This document shows, piece after piece, positions 49,844 through 58,581 of a stretch of 64,000 nt of DNA. Within the stretch, counting starts at the first letter, position 1. Each line of letters begins with the position of its first letter. Location: positions 1 to 64,000 of the forward strand of contig NZ_BMXS01000001.1 of NCBI RefSeq assembly GCF_014651875.1, read 5' to 3'. The translations under genes were made by a program, and so were the position numbers. Source of the DNA: Litchfieldella qijiaojingensis. GTDB lineage: Bacteria; Pseudomonadota; Gammaproteobacteria; Pseudomonadales; Halomonadaceae. The notes under the pieces were generated by a model. That model was given only the letters and a program-made list of their open reading frames with translations. It was not told the DNA's origin and did no database searches.

Positions 49844-50771
49844 TCTCGCGTTGCTGTGCATCGAGGCGGAATCGGCCTGCTTCCAGGGCCTGGCACCAGG
49901 CCAATGTCTTGTCGATACCGCCGAACGGGTAGAAGTGCAGAGCCAGGCGTGGAGTGGCATGCCTGGCCAGCCCGAGTACCTGGCTCGACGGCGGCTTGGG
50001 GCGTGCCAGTTGCAGCATGCGGCTGCCTTGCCGTTGCAACGTGGTCACCGACGCCCCAATGCCGCAAGACATGGCATACTTCCATAACGTGGCCAGGCTC
50101 GCTGGCCCTGGTAATCCCACTCGAATCGGCAATTCGAAGCCTTGACGTGTCAGTCGTTGGTGCCAGTCGAGCAGCGGCTCGGCATTGAACAGGAACTGGG
50201 TGACCAGCCACATCTCGAGTCCATCGCGTTCGGCGTGGGTCAGCTTGGTCGCCAGTGCCTGGTCGAGGGCCTCATCGTCGGCATGAGGGTGTCCTTCCGG
50301 GTGACCGGCGACCGCCAGCCGGCGGATGCCATGCTCGGCCAGGGATACCTCCTCGAGCAGCGTCAGAGTATCGGGATAGGGGCCGAGATGGGTGGCCATG
50401 CTGCCCGCGATGAGCAGCACGGCATCCACCTTGGCCTCCTGCGTCAGTCGCTCGAGCCAGTCGACGAGCATGCCATGATTCGGCACGCTGCGCGCCACCA
50501 GGTGGGGCACGGGGTCGTAGCCTCGAGATCTGAGCCAGGCCGCGGTGGCGATCACGTCCTCGAATGGCTGGCCGGGCAGATGGGTGATATATACCTGGCT
50601 GCCGGTAGCCACTGGCGGATCAGCCTTGGCGAGGTGAATGGCGGTCCTCGGCGTGACCTCCAGCGACCAGCCACGGCATAAGCCTTGTATCCGTCGTTCG
50701 AGGGAATCCGTGTCGAAACCGGCACTCTGCGATTCGAACGATTCACCGGTGGCATGATCAGCTTGAAGCAT
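49827..50771 (-). CDS. Methylenetetrahydrofolate reductase-like protein
   Basis: About 314 residues. GWSLEVTPRTAIHLAKADPP resembles the 'SFEFFPP' entry of MetF barrels, followed by SQVYITHLPGQPFEDVIATA and VPHLVARSV, then GIRRLAVAGHPEGHPHADDE, the MetF-like 'aGyPegHp' block, and LEMWLVTQFLFNAEPLLDWH, the 'tQ--fd---f--f' block. Hence it is an FAD-dependent barrel of the MTHFR superfamily. It starts inside the end of the methyltransferase gene (14-base overlap; GAGGGGG as ribosome site), so the pair is translated together. It likely oxidises or reduces the folate product of that enzyme. Confidence 0.82.
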   Translation of the reverse strand: MLQADHATGESFESQSAGFDTDSLERRIQGLCRGWSLEVTPRTAIHLAKADPPVATGSQVYITHLPGQPFEDVIATAAWLRSRGYDPVPHLVARSVPNHGMLVDWLERLTQEAKVDAVLLIAGSMATHLGPYPDTLTLLEEVSLAEHGIRRLAVAGHPEGHPHADDEALDQALATKLTHAERDGLEMWLVTQFLFNAEPLLDWHQRLTRQGFELPIRVGLPGPASLATLWKYAMSCGIGASVTTLQRQGSRMLQLARPKPPSSQVLGLARHATPRLALHFYPFGGIDKTLAWCQALEAGRFRLDAQQREIIVDG

Positions 50772-52143
50772 CCAACCCCCTCGCCTTGGCGACTTCACGA
50801 GCATTGGGATTGACCGAGGCACGGAATGGCATCTCGACCACGGTGGCATCGACCGGCACGCCCGGGGTTTCGGCGTAATGTTCCGGCAGCCAGATCTTGA
50901 GCCGAGTGCCGATCTCCTTGAGTTCCACCGGCACATAGCCCATGGCGATATTGGTGCCGAGTTCGGGAGAGTACCAGGGTGAGGTCACATAACCCACCGG
51001 ATCGCCTGCATTTTCGTCGGAGATCAGCCAGAAATCGGGCGCATAGTCGTCGATCGGCTTGCCGCCAAGCACCATCCCGACCAGGATGTTGCGGAACGGA
51101 TATCGCCCCTGGTCGAGCTCGGCACGCACACGCTCAAGTGCCGCGCGACCAATGTAATCGGCATCCTTCTGGCGAGGGACCTGGTATCCCAAGTTGCACT
51201 GGAAGGGCAGGGTTTCCTGGTCCATGTCCTGGCCCCAGGACAGGATGCCGGCGGCGATGCGCCGATGGTGGGCCGGGGCAATGACCCGCAAGTTGTGCTT
51301 CTCGCCAGCGGCCAGCACTGCGTTCCACATGTCGTCGGGGTAGAGCGTGGCGTTCTTGAGATAGATCTCGTAGCCCTTTTCGCCGGTGAAGCCGGTTTGG
51401 GACACGATCACGTCTCGACCGCCAATCTTGGCTTCCATCAGCCCGTAATAGGGGATCTGCCGTACTGCGTCACCGACCAGGTCGACCATCAGCGCCTCGG
51501 ACTTGGGGCCTTGGATCTGCACCGGCGCGACGTCGATTTCACCGATGCTGACGTTGTAGCGCAAGCCGACATTGACGCCCTTGAGCCACAGTTCGAGATC
51601 GCTATCGGAAATCGAGAACCAGAACTCGTCCTCGGCGACGCGCAGCAACACTGGATCGTTGATGATGCCACCTTCCTCGTTGCACAGGATCACGTACTTG
51701 CCACGCATCGGTGCGATCGCCGAGGCATTGCGGGTGATGACGCGGTCGACGAAGGCCTGGGCGTCTGGACCCTTGACCTGGATCTGACGCTCCACTGCTA
51801 CGTTCCACAACGTGACGTCGTGGACCAGGGAGTCGTATTCGACCATGGCGCCACCGTCTTCGGGCTTCACGTAGCCGCGCGGATGGTAGATCCGGTTATA
51901 GACGGTGGCCCGCCAGCAGCCCGCTTGGTGCGACAGATGCCAGAAGGGGGATTTGCGCACCCGGGTGGAGATCAGCATTTCTACCGGCGTGGGGCCGGAT
52001 TGACGAAGGTTGATGGGAACTCGGCGGTCATGTTGGCCGACCGTTGGGCATTGATGGGTGCTGAAGTCTTTCACGATGGCATCGGTACCAGGCATCGGGA
52101 TGACACTGTCGCGGTTAGAGGAAGTGGGGTGCTTGGAGCTCAT
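50758..52143 (-). CDS. Aminomethyltransferase-family (GcvT/DmdA-like) folate enzyme
   Basis: 461 residues. After an N-terminal extension of about 80 residues, RKSPFWHLSHQAGCWRATVY, LVHDVTLWNVAVERQIQVKG, VDRVITRNASAIAPMRGKYV and NEEGGIINDPVLLRVAEDEF form the GcvT fold; SQTGFTGEKGYEIYLKN and GILSWGQDMDQETLPFQCNL carry the folate-binding and finishing blocks. Text of this style (WNVA-ERQ, NDPV, SWG-DM) is close to DmdA, the DMSP demethylase, and relatives that pass a methyl group to tetrahydrofolate. Its substrate here is unknown: DMSP, glycine betaine derivatives and similar osmolytes are candidates. It is coupled to a MetF-like gene. Confidence 0.82.
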   Translation of the reverse strand: MSSKHPTSSNRDSVIPMPGTDAIVKDFSTHQCPTVGQHDRRVPINLRQSGPTPVEMLISTRVRKSPFWHLSHQAGCWRATVYNRIYHPRGYVKPEDGGAMVEYDSLVHDVTLWNVAVERQIQVKGPDAQAFVDRVITRNASAIAPMRGKYVILCNEEGGIINDPVLLRVAEDEFWFSISDSDLELWLKGVNVGLRYNVSIGEIDVAPVQIQGPKSEALMVDLVGDAVRQIPYYGLMEAKIGGRDVIVSQTGFTGEKGYEIYLKNATLYPDDMWNAVLAAGEKHNLRVIAPAHHRRIAAGILSWGQDMDQETLPFQCNLGYQVPRQKDADYIGRAALERVRAELDQGRYPFRNILVGMVLGGKPIDDYAPDFWLISDENAGDPVGYVTSPWYSPELGTNIAMGYVPVELKEIGTRLKIWLPEHYAETPGVPVDATVVEMPFRASVNPNAREVAKARGLDASS

Positions 52144-52293
52144 GGGGGCGACCCTCCTGCTCAGCGAATTCCTTTCTCGATTGTAGTGTGGAAGTGAACG
52201 CTGCCGTGCTCCATGCTGTTTGCGACGTCTCTCCTGGCGTGAATGTTCAGAAAGCGACTATGGGTGGGGAGCCAGGACATCAATGGAGGTCCC

Positions 52294-53481
52294 ATGAACC
52301 ATCACGACTATCGCGTCATGTTGCAGAAGACAGCGGCCGGCAGCGAATGCCCTTTCCCGGAGTCCGAATTCCAGCGACGCCGTGAGGCGCTCAATGAATC
52401 AATGCGGGCCGAGTCTCTGGACGCCCTGCTGCTTACCGATCCATCGGATATCTACTACCTGACCGGCTACAACACCTTCGAGGTGTCGGTGCATTCGGCG
52501 CTGGTCTTCACCCCGCGACGCATGGTGCTGCAGGTACCTTCCATCGAGACCGGTCCGGCGGTGGCTTGCACGCGCGTCGAGGAGATCCTCGGCTATCGCT
52601 GGGAAGGGGTCGAGGAAGTGCTGATGCCGTTGGCCAAGGTGCTGGCCGAGGCCGGCCCGCGCATCGGTGTCGACTTCTGGCATGGCTCTCTGCGACATGG
52701 GGTGATGAGTGGTCTGGCCGAGCGACTGCCCGGGCATCGCTTTCTCGATGCCGGACCATTGATGGATGGCGTGCGTATCGTCAAGAGTGCCGCTGAGCTG
52801 GATTGCCTGGCCGAGAGCGCCCGAATCACTGGCCTGGGAATCGAGGCTGCCGCGCAAGCGGTCCGCCCTGGTATCACCGACAGCGAAATCGCTGCCATCG
52901 GTGCACGGGTCATGCACGAGGCCGGCAGTGAATTCATGAGTATGCAGCCGATCGTCACCGTCGGGCGACGCAGCAGTATCATCCATGCCAATCATCAGCG
53001 TCATACCATTGCCGAGGGTGAACCGGTATTTCTCGAGTTCGGCAGTGCCTGGAAGCGTTATACCGCGCCGATGATGCGAACGGTGATCGCCGGGGCCCCC
53101 TCGGCGAAGATGGAAGCCGTATTCGATGTCTGCCACCTTCTATATGCAGCTCTGCTTGATGCGATGCGCCCGGGGCACCGTTTCGACGATGCTGCGCAAG
53201 CTGGCGAACAGGTACTGGCTCCCATAGCCACGGAAGCGTTCTTTTCCGGTGTGTTCGGTTATACCGTCGGTGCCCAGTTTCCTCCTTCATGGGTCGAAGG
53301 GACCGGATTCATCGCGCGTGGGCAGATGCGACGCTTCGAGGTCGGCATGGTCTTCCACTTGCCGCTGTGCCTACGCCTGCCTGGCCAGTGGGGCATCGGC
53401 TGTAGTGACACCGTGCGTGTCACCGAGCAGGGGGGAGAACCGATCACCGCCAACCCCTGGACCCTGGGCTGCAGTCAATGA
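52294..53481 (+). CDS. M24-family hydrolase of the creatinase/ectoine-hydrolase (DoeA) type
   Basis: About 395 residues. An N-terminal creatinase domain (RREALNESMRAESLDALLLT, DPSDIYYLTGYNTFEVSVHS) precedes a pita-bread domain. The usual five metal ligands are replaced: where M24 peptidases have D...D, this protein reads FLEFGSAWKRYTAPMMRTVI; where they have H, GYTVGAQFPPSW; and MVFHLPLCLRL and GIGCSDTVRVTE replace the two Glu blocks. This is the pattern of creatinase-like, metal-free members; ectoine hydrolase DoeA reads similarly. An amidohydrolase acting on a compatible solute is likely. GGAGG precedes the ATG. It is divergent from the folate methyltransferase pair. Confidence 0.8.
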   Translation: MNHHDYRVMLQKTAAGSECPFPESEFQRRREALNESMRAESLDALLLTDPSDIYYLTGYNTFEVSVHSALVFTPRRMVLQVPSIETGPAVACTRVEEILGYRWEGVEEVLMPLAKVLAEAGPRIGVDFWHGSLRHGVMSGLAERLPGHRFLDAGPLMDGVRIVKSAAELDCLAESARITGLGIEAAAQAVRPGITDSEIAAIGARVMHEAGSEFMSMQPIVTVGRRSSIIHANHQRHTIAEGEPVFLEFGSAWKRYTAPMMRTVIAGAPSAKMEAVFDVCHLLYAALLDAMRPGHRFDDAAQAGEQVLAPIATEAFFSGVFGYTVGAQFPPSWVEGTGFIARGQMRRFEVGMVFHLPLCLRLPGQWGIGCSDTVRVTEQGGEPITANPWTLGCSQ

Positions 53482-53599
53482 CTGATGTCATCAGGTTGTT
53501 CATTCATGGCTACTTTGTAACGAACTTTCGGGTTTTCGTTAACCGACTATGCTGAAAACGTAGCTGTGCCAAATCGTAACCGAGCAAGGGAAACGTCAC

Positions 53600-54727
53600 A
53601 TGTCAGATCTGTCGATGTCCGAGCTATCCAAGGACAACCGTGTCCGAGTACTCGGCGCCATTGCGGTGGTGGCGATCGTTTACGCCGTGGTCGTCACTGG
53701 GGGAGCCAATTCGGCCCGCGAGGAGCGTGACCAATTGCAAACCCGTGTCGAGACCTTGGAAAGCGAGAATCAGTCGCTGACCGAGGAAATGGAGGCTCTG
53801 GGGAGCGAGAACCAGTCGCTGACCGAGGAAGTGGAGGCCCTGAGAAGCGAGAATCAGTCGCTGACCGAGGAAGTGGAGACCCTGAGAAGTGAGAATCAGT
53901 CGCTCACTGAAGAAGTGCAGACGCTGGGCGAGCGTTTTGACTCCATAGAGGAGGCAGAGGCCGAGCTGCAGGCGTTGGAAGAGAGGAAGCAAGCGCTCGA
54001 GAGTGAATTGGCCAACCTCGATGAGGAAGCGACGCAAGCCGAGGAGCGGTTGGCGTCTCTGGAGAGCGAATACCAGCAGCGTCAGGAGACACTGGCAACT
54101 GAATACGAGGAGCAACAGGCGCAGTTGAACCAGCGTCGTGAGGAACTGCAGGCCCAACTCGAAGAACAACAGGCGCAACTTGACGAGGGGGGCGAGCAGT
54201 TGCAGGCGCTCGAACGGCAGCGTGAAGAACAGATGGCCGAGCTCGAGGCGCTCCAGCAGCAGGCCAGTGAGGTCGTTGAGGCGCGTGATGAAGCCCAGGC
54301 TTCTATCGATGAACTTCAGGCAGCGACCTCCCAAGCCGAGGAGCGCCTGGCGGAACAGGAGAAGCAAATCGAGACTTACCAGGAGCGTATCGAGTCTCTC
54401 GAGGCGGCTATTGCGGAACGTGAGGCCCGTCTGGACGAGCTCGATGCGCAGATCGAGGCTGCCCAGCGCAGCTTCGACCATGTCGAGAATGGTCTGGAAC
54501 AGGCCTTGAACGAATACGAAGCCACTCAGCAGGAACTGGAAACTGCCGAAGCCCGATTGGCCGAGCTCGACGATCGCACGCAAGCACGCCGTGAGCAGCT
54601 CGATCGCCTCGAGGTTCAACTGACCAAGTGGCGCGATGAACTGAGTGCGATGGAGGTCAGTGACGAGAAAGAGGCTGGTACCGGTGAGGCTGCCATGGAA
54701 GGAGCCGATGTCGAGGAGGGGCAATAA
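53600..54727 (+). CDS. Membrane-anchored coiled-coil protein with tandem 14-residue repeats
   Basis: 375 residues. One membrane helix (VLGAIAVVAIVYAVVVTGG, residues ~17-35) is followed by some 320 residues of uninterrupted heptad coiled coil and an acidic tail. Residues 55-110 are four copies of a 14-residue repeat, SENQSLTEEVEALR and variants, encoded by a 42-bp tandem repeat. The composition is extreme in E, Q, A and L. It has no recognisable enzyme domain; it probably spans the periplasm or cytoplasm as a rod, like TolA- or cell-division-associated proteins. I do not recognise a family. AAGGGAAACG precedes the ATG. Confidence 0.8.
   Translation: MSDLSMSELSKDNRVRVLGAIAVVAIVYAVVVTGGANSAREERDQLQTRVETLESENQSLTEEMEALGSENQSLTEEVEALRSENQSLTEEVETLRSENQSLTEEVQTLGERFDSIEEAEAELQALEERKQALESELANLDEEATQAEERLASLESEYQQRQETLATEYEEQQAQLNQRREELQAQLEEQQAQLDEGGEQLQALERQREEQMAELEALQQQASEVVEARDEAQASIDELQAATSQAEERLAEQEKQIETYQERIESLEAAIAEREARLDELDAQIEAAQRSFDHVENGLEQALNEYEATQQELETAEARLAELDDRTQARREQLDRLEVQLTKWRDELSAMEVSDEKEAGTGEAAMEGADVEEGQ
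53762..53929 (+). repeat. Four tandem 42-bp repeats in the coiled-coil gene
   Basis: Four exact-length units (53762, 53804, 53846, 53888) each encode S-E-N-Q-S-L-T-E-E-x-x-x-L-x. The second to fourth are almost identical at the DNA level, and the fourth diverges at its end. Units of 14 residues equal two heptads, so gain or loss of units keeps the coil in register. Confidence 0.92.
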
Positions 54728-54774
54728 GCCTCTTGGCGTTCTTTGTGAATATGTATGACAGTGGGCTGGTTCGC

Positions 54775-55872
54775 CTAGGGCGATAGCCACTCGTCGAAGC
54801 GCTCCCTGATTCGCTGATAAGTGCGAGCGTACCAATCGTCATCCTTGGTGACGGCGCGCTCGGCATTGAGTGGGTGAGTGGGGATGTGCAGACGCATGTC
54901 CATGCCATTGTCCGGATGGGTGGTGACCTGCATGGCGGCGGAATGCCGCGCCGGGCCATAAGGAATGCGGCTGGCGAGTGCGGCGAGTCGCTCCGTGGTA
55001 GTGGCGAAACGGATGAAGTTTCTTGCCAGTTCGGGATGGGGTGCGCCTTGTGGCACCACCCAGGTTTCATGCTCCTGGACCTGACCGTCCCACAGAATTT
55101 CGATGGGCAGGTTGCGATTGACAATGGCATCGAAGAAGCGGCCGTTGTAGCCCGAAGCCATCACCACTTCGCCCTCGGCGAGCAGCCGGGGTGGAACATC
55201 GCCCGCTTCCCACCAATGGATATTGTCGAGGCTATCCAGTCGCTTCAGTGCCAGGCGAAGGCCACGCTGGGTGCTGAGCAATCCATAGAGTTCCTCGCGG
55301 GGTACACGGTAGGAGAGCAGTGCCCATTCGAGATTCACTTCCGGTGTTCGCTGCAAGGCTCGAGGTCCGGGAAAGCGCTGCTGATCGAAGAGGTCGCCGA
55401 TCGAGGTAGGACGCTTGCCGGGAAAGGCGTCGCGCCGGTAGGCGACTACGGTGGCGAAGACGGTATGCGTGATGCTGCAACGGTCGAAGGCGCCGTCAAT
55501 GAAGTCCTGCTCCGGCGGGGTGCCATCCGGTGCCGAGTCCACCAATGTCGGGGACAAGGGTTGTAGAAGCCCTTCATCGCAAGCGGCAAGGGCGTCACTG
55601 CGGGTCATATCGATCACATCCCAGGGAACCTCACCGCTTTCGATGGCGTGGCGCAAGCCGTCGAGCCCGCCATTGTAGCGTTCCACCCGTACGACTTTGC
55701 CCGTGGCCTCGCTGAAAGGGGCGAATAGCGCCAGTTGTTGCGCCCGTTCGTAGGCGCCTCCCCAGCTCAGCACGGTCAGGCCGTCTTCCGGCTCGTTGCT
55801 TGTGGCGGTTGGGCTGAGGGCTGCCAGCAGCAGGGCCAATGCCACTGCGAAATAACGTTCAACCTGTGCCAT
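54775..55872 (-). CDS. Periplasmic spermidine/putrescine-type solute-binding protein
   Basis: About 365 residues. The signal peptide (MAQVERYFAVALALLLAAL) precedes LTVLSWGGAYERAQQLALFA, PFSEATGKVVRVERYNGG, WDVIDMTRSDALAACDEGLL and AYRRDAFPGKRPTSIGDLFD, the PotD/PotF fold of the polyamine-type SBP cluster. Near the C-terminus EHETWVVPQGAPHPELARNF closes the second lobe. No permease or ATPase genes lie next to it, so it is an orphan binding protein or it serves transporters elsewhere. GGGAGG lies before the ATG at 55872. Its start overlaps the end of the CLC gene by 14 bases, so it may be read from that message. Confidence 0.85.
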   Translation of the reverse strand: MAQVERYFAVALALLLAALSPTATSNEPEDGLTVLSWGGAYERAQQLALFAPFSEATGKVVRVERYNGGLDGLRHAIESGEVPWDVIDMTRSDALAACDEGLLQPLSPTLVDSAPDGTPPEQDFIDGAFDRCSITHTVFATVVAYRRDAFPGKRPTSIGDLFDQQRFPGPRALQRTPEVNLEWALLSYRVPREELYGLLSTQRGLRLALKRLDSLDNIHWWEAGDVPPRLLAEGEVVMASGYNGRFFDAIVNRNLPIEILWDGQVQEHETWVVPQGAPHPELARNFIRFATTTERLAALASRIPYGPARHSAAMQVTTHPDNGMDMRLHIPTHPLNAERAVTKDDDWYARTYQRIRERFDEWLSP

Positions 55873-57622
55873 GTTCCTCCCGCCGCAATTCGTCGCTGTG
55901 TTGCAGATAGGCGCGGGCGATGCTCGCCTCATAGACCACCCCCAGGAAAGTGTCATCGGTTGCATCATCGATCACCGCGATGGCTTCTCCGGTGAAGTCC
56001 TGCATTTGCGCCATGGCCTCCCAGACCGAGGTGTCGGGTCCCAATATCGGTCGGTTGGTGATGGCGCATTCGCTGACCGGATGTTGGCCGTGTCCGTCTT
56101 CCCGCGCTGCTTCCAGGTCGGCCAGGGAGACGCTACCGTGATAGCGATTGCGCGAGTCCACCAAATGGGCCTCGCCGTGGCCGGCATGACTGAGGGACGT
56201 CACTGCCGCGGTGATGTCGATATCGGGGGGCAAAGTAACGCAATTTTGGGTCAGGTAGAGGCGCACCGGCGCTTCCCTGAGCACGGCTCGCCCACGTCCG
56301 GCCGAGAGGTCCAGGCCGCGCACGCTGAGTTGGATATCGAACAGCGAGCGGCCGAAGAGCTGGGCGGAGATCGGGCTGGCCAGGGTAACGCTGGCCAGGG
56401 CAGCGGTGGTCAGCACGTAACTGCCGGTCAGCTCGAAGACGATCAGCAGGCTGGTCAGGGGGGCGCCGATGACCGGGGCGGTGACGGCTACCATGCCGCA
56501 TACGGCGTAGAACACGAAGGTATCGGGAGGGGCACCGCTCAACTCGCCCACTATGGTGCCGCACAAGGCGCCGAACAGGGTGCCGATGACGAGTGCCGGG
56601 CTGAAGACTCCTCCACCGAAGCCCATGCCGAGGCAGAGTGCCGTAGCCGCCAACTTGAGCGACAGCACCACGACCAGTTCGATGCTACCGAAGGCGCCGG
56701 CGATGGTGGCGAAGCGTAAGGTCTCTTGCCCCATGCCGAGGATGTCCGGTACCCATAGTGCGGTCAGCCCGAGCAGAGCGCCGGCCACGGCCGGGCGCAT
56801 CACTGGGTGAAGCGGCAGACGCCCGGCCAGGCGTCCGACGCCAAGGATGGCGTGCATGTAGGCGCCGGCCACCAGGGCTCCCAGCCCGCCGATGACGACG
56901 AAAGCGGCGAATTCCCATGGCTGGGGGACGGTGGTACCAGAGACATGGAACAAGGCGCCGCGTTCGAGGACCCCAGTGGCGATCACATGGCCGACGATAG
57001 CCGCCGCGGCAACTGGAGCGAAAGCGCGCAGGGCATAATGCCGCAATACCACTTCGTGGGCGAAGACGATGCCCGCCAGTGGCGCATTGAAGGCTGTCGC
57101 GATCGCCGCGGCGACCCCGCAGGCGATGGTGATGTTGTCGTCCGAACGGCCCAGTCGCAGCAAACGGGCGCCTAGCGAACCGAGTGTCGCCCCCATGTGC
57201 ACCAACGGGCCGTACTGACCTACCGACGCTCCCGCGCCGAGTGAGATCAGGCCACTCAGCGCCGATAGGGTGCCTGCCCTGGCCGGCAAGCGGCCATGTC
57301 GTGTCTGGACGGCGGCAATGACATCGGCTGGTGTATGAGGGCGATGCTCGGGAATCTGACGGTGCAACAGACCCACGATCACTCCACCGACGGCGGGCAC
57401 GGCGATGGTGGTGGCGACCAGGATGCCGGGATGGGCAAACATCATGCGACTGCGCGGCGAGATCAGCAGGATATCGTTGAGCCATAGTACGGCAGCGACG
57501 AAGCCCACGGCACACAAGGCCGCCATGATGCCGATCAACGCGCCGAAGATCACCAGTCCCAGAAACCTGAAGAGCGCAAACGGTCCCCCGGCCGGCATCC
57601 GGTCTGCTTGGGTGGTATCCAT
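55859..57622 (-). CDS. CLC-family chloride channel with C-terminal CBS domains
   Basis: About 587 residues. The membrane part has about 16 helical segments; SLGAGASVGQYGPLVHMG at residues ~127-144 is the anion-selectivity region. Here the gating glutamate of CLC transporters (G-R/K-E-G-P) is replaced, reading G-Q-Y137-G-P, so the external gate is a tyrosine. NAPLAGIVFAHEVVL keeps the inner glutamate, and GMGFGGGVFSPALVIG is a second signature. Two CBS domains follow (VTLPPDIDITAAVTSLSHAG and ITNRPILGPDTSVWEAMAQM). The start at 57622 was chosen; the frame is open to 57664. Confidence 0.9.
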   Translation of the reverse strand: MDTTQADRMPAGGPFALFRFLGLVIFGALIGIMAALCAVGFVAAVLWLNDILLISPRSRMMFAHPGILVATTIAVPAVGGVIVGLLHRQIPEHRPHTPADVIAAVQTRHGRLPARAGTLSALSGLISLGAGASVGQYGPLVHMGATLGSLGARLLRLGRSDDNITIACGVAAAIATAFNAPLAGIVFAHEVVLRHYALRAFAPVAAAAIVGHVIATGVLERGALFHVSGTTVPQPWEFAAFVVIGGLGALVAGAYMHAILGVGRLAGRLPLHPVMRPAVAGALLGLTALWVPDILGMGQETLRFATIAGAFGSIELVVVLSLKLAATALCLGMGFGGGVFSPALVIGTLFGALCGTIVGELSGAPPDTFVFYAVCGMVAVTAPVIGAPLTSLLIVFELTGSYVLTTAALASVTLASPISAQLFGRSLFDIQLSVRGLDLSAGRGRAVLREAPVRLYLTQNCVTLPPDIDITAAVTSLSHAGHGEAHLVDSRNRYHGSVSLADLEAAREDGHGQHPVSECAITNRPILGPDTSVWEAMAQMQDFTGEAIAVIDDATDDTFLGVVYEASIARAYLQHSDELRREEHGTG

Positions 57623-57694
57623 TTTCAAGGTGTAGGCAGGATGGCCGCCCAAGGCAAGGGACATGTCAGGGCAAGAGGCATGTCAGGACTAGGG

Positions 57695-58339
57695 CTAGCT
57701 TGCCGAAAGCCCGAGTAGTTCCTGCACCTCTTCATCGCTGGTCTGGTCGAAGCGTTGATACCATTGGCCGACCGCAGCGAATCCCGGGGGCTGCATCAGG
57801 CACACGACGTCGTCGGCGACACGTGCCATGTCGTCGGCGGTATCGGGGGGCGAAACGGGCACCGCGACGACAATGCGTGCCGGTGACTGGGCGCGTAATG
57901 CCTTCACGGCTGCCTGCATGGTGGCACCGGTGGCCAGACCGTCATCGACCACGATCACGGTGCGATTCTTGATTCGCAACGGAGGGCGATGGCCACGATA
58001 GGTCGTTTCCCGACGCTCCAGTTCCATCGTCTCGTCGCGCACGATGGCGTCGATCTCGTCTTGGGGGATGCGCAGTGATCGAATCATGTCATCATGCATG
58101 ACGCGAACGCCGTTGCCGGCGATGGCGCCCATGGCGACTTCCGGTTGCCAGGGCACACCGATCTTGCGCACGACCAGCACATCGAGTTCGGCATCCAGTG
58201 CTTGGGCCACTTCCCAGGCTACCGGTACACCGCCGCGGGGTAGGGCAAGAACCAGTAGATCCGGAGTCTGGCGATAATGGGACAATGCCTCGGCCAGCGC
58301 CTGGCCAGCGTCATGTCGATCGCGGAAGCGTGTGTTCAT
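57695..58339 (-). CDS. Phosphoribosyltransferase-fold protein
   Basis: 214 residues. The type I PRTase loop is RTVIVVDDGLATGATMQAAV, with the two acidic residues and the T-G-A/T-T of the PRPP pocket. LVLALPRGGVPVAWEVAQAL and LDVLVVRKIGVPWQPEVAMG are the flanking blocks. This subgroup is often found near stress or dienelactone-hydrolase genes and its substrate is unknown. It may act on PRPP or on another phosphorylated sugar. It is divergent from apbC. Confidence 0.88.
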   Translation of the reverse strand: MNTRFRDRHDAGQALAEALSHYRQTPDLLVLALPRGGVPVAWEVAQALDAELDVLVVRKIGVPWQPEVAMGAIAGNGVRVMHDDMIRSLRIPQDEIDAIVRDETMELERRETTYRGHRPPLRIKNRTVIVVDDGLATGATMQAAVKALRAQSPARIVVAVPVSPPDTADDMARVADDVVCLMQPPGFAAVGQWYQRFDQTSDEEVQELLGLSAS

Positions 58340-58581
58340 GGGGTATCACCTGCCTTTCCCTTGGAGAAGGAACGCTGAAGGTGAGACAAGGTGTCAATGA
58401 TATTGATGTATCTGCGTGGGGCTTTACGGTGTTTCTCTTTGAGCGTAGGCAAGATTGTAGGAACGTGCAGTGGCTCCGGCCAAGGTTGAGTGCCACACTT
58501 GGTTATTGGCCGAATCGAGGAGTTATACTGCTGACAAGAAGGCCCTCCGGGTGTCCTTGAAGTCCAAGACGGGAGTGAATC

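Noticed and set aside
53762-53929. CRISPR-like array from regular 42-bp units
   Set aside because: The units are contiguous without spacers, stay in frame, and encode heptads.
53624-54835. Long minus-strand open frame (about 403 codons, leucine-rich) opposite the coiled-coil gene
   Set aside because: It is the antisense of a coiled coil built from GAG, CAG and GCG codons, which lacks stops in that frame; it has no ribosome site or recognisable domain.
58506-58529. TTGGCCGAAT...TATACT ahead of apbC as a fourth copy of the 38-bp repeat
   Set aside because: Only the first ten bases match and the distance to the TATACT is six bases shorter, so it was not counted as a copy.
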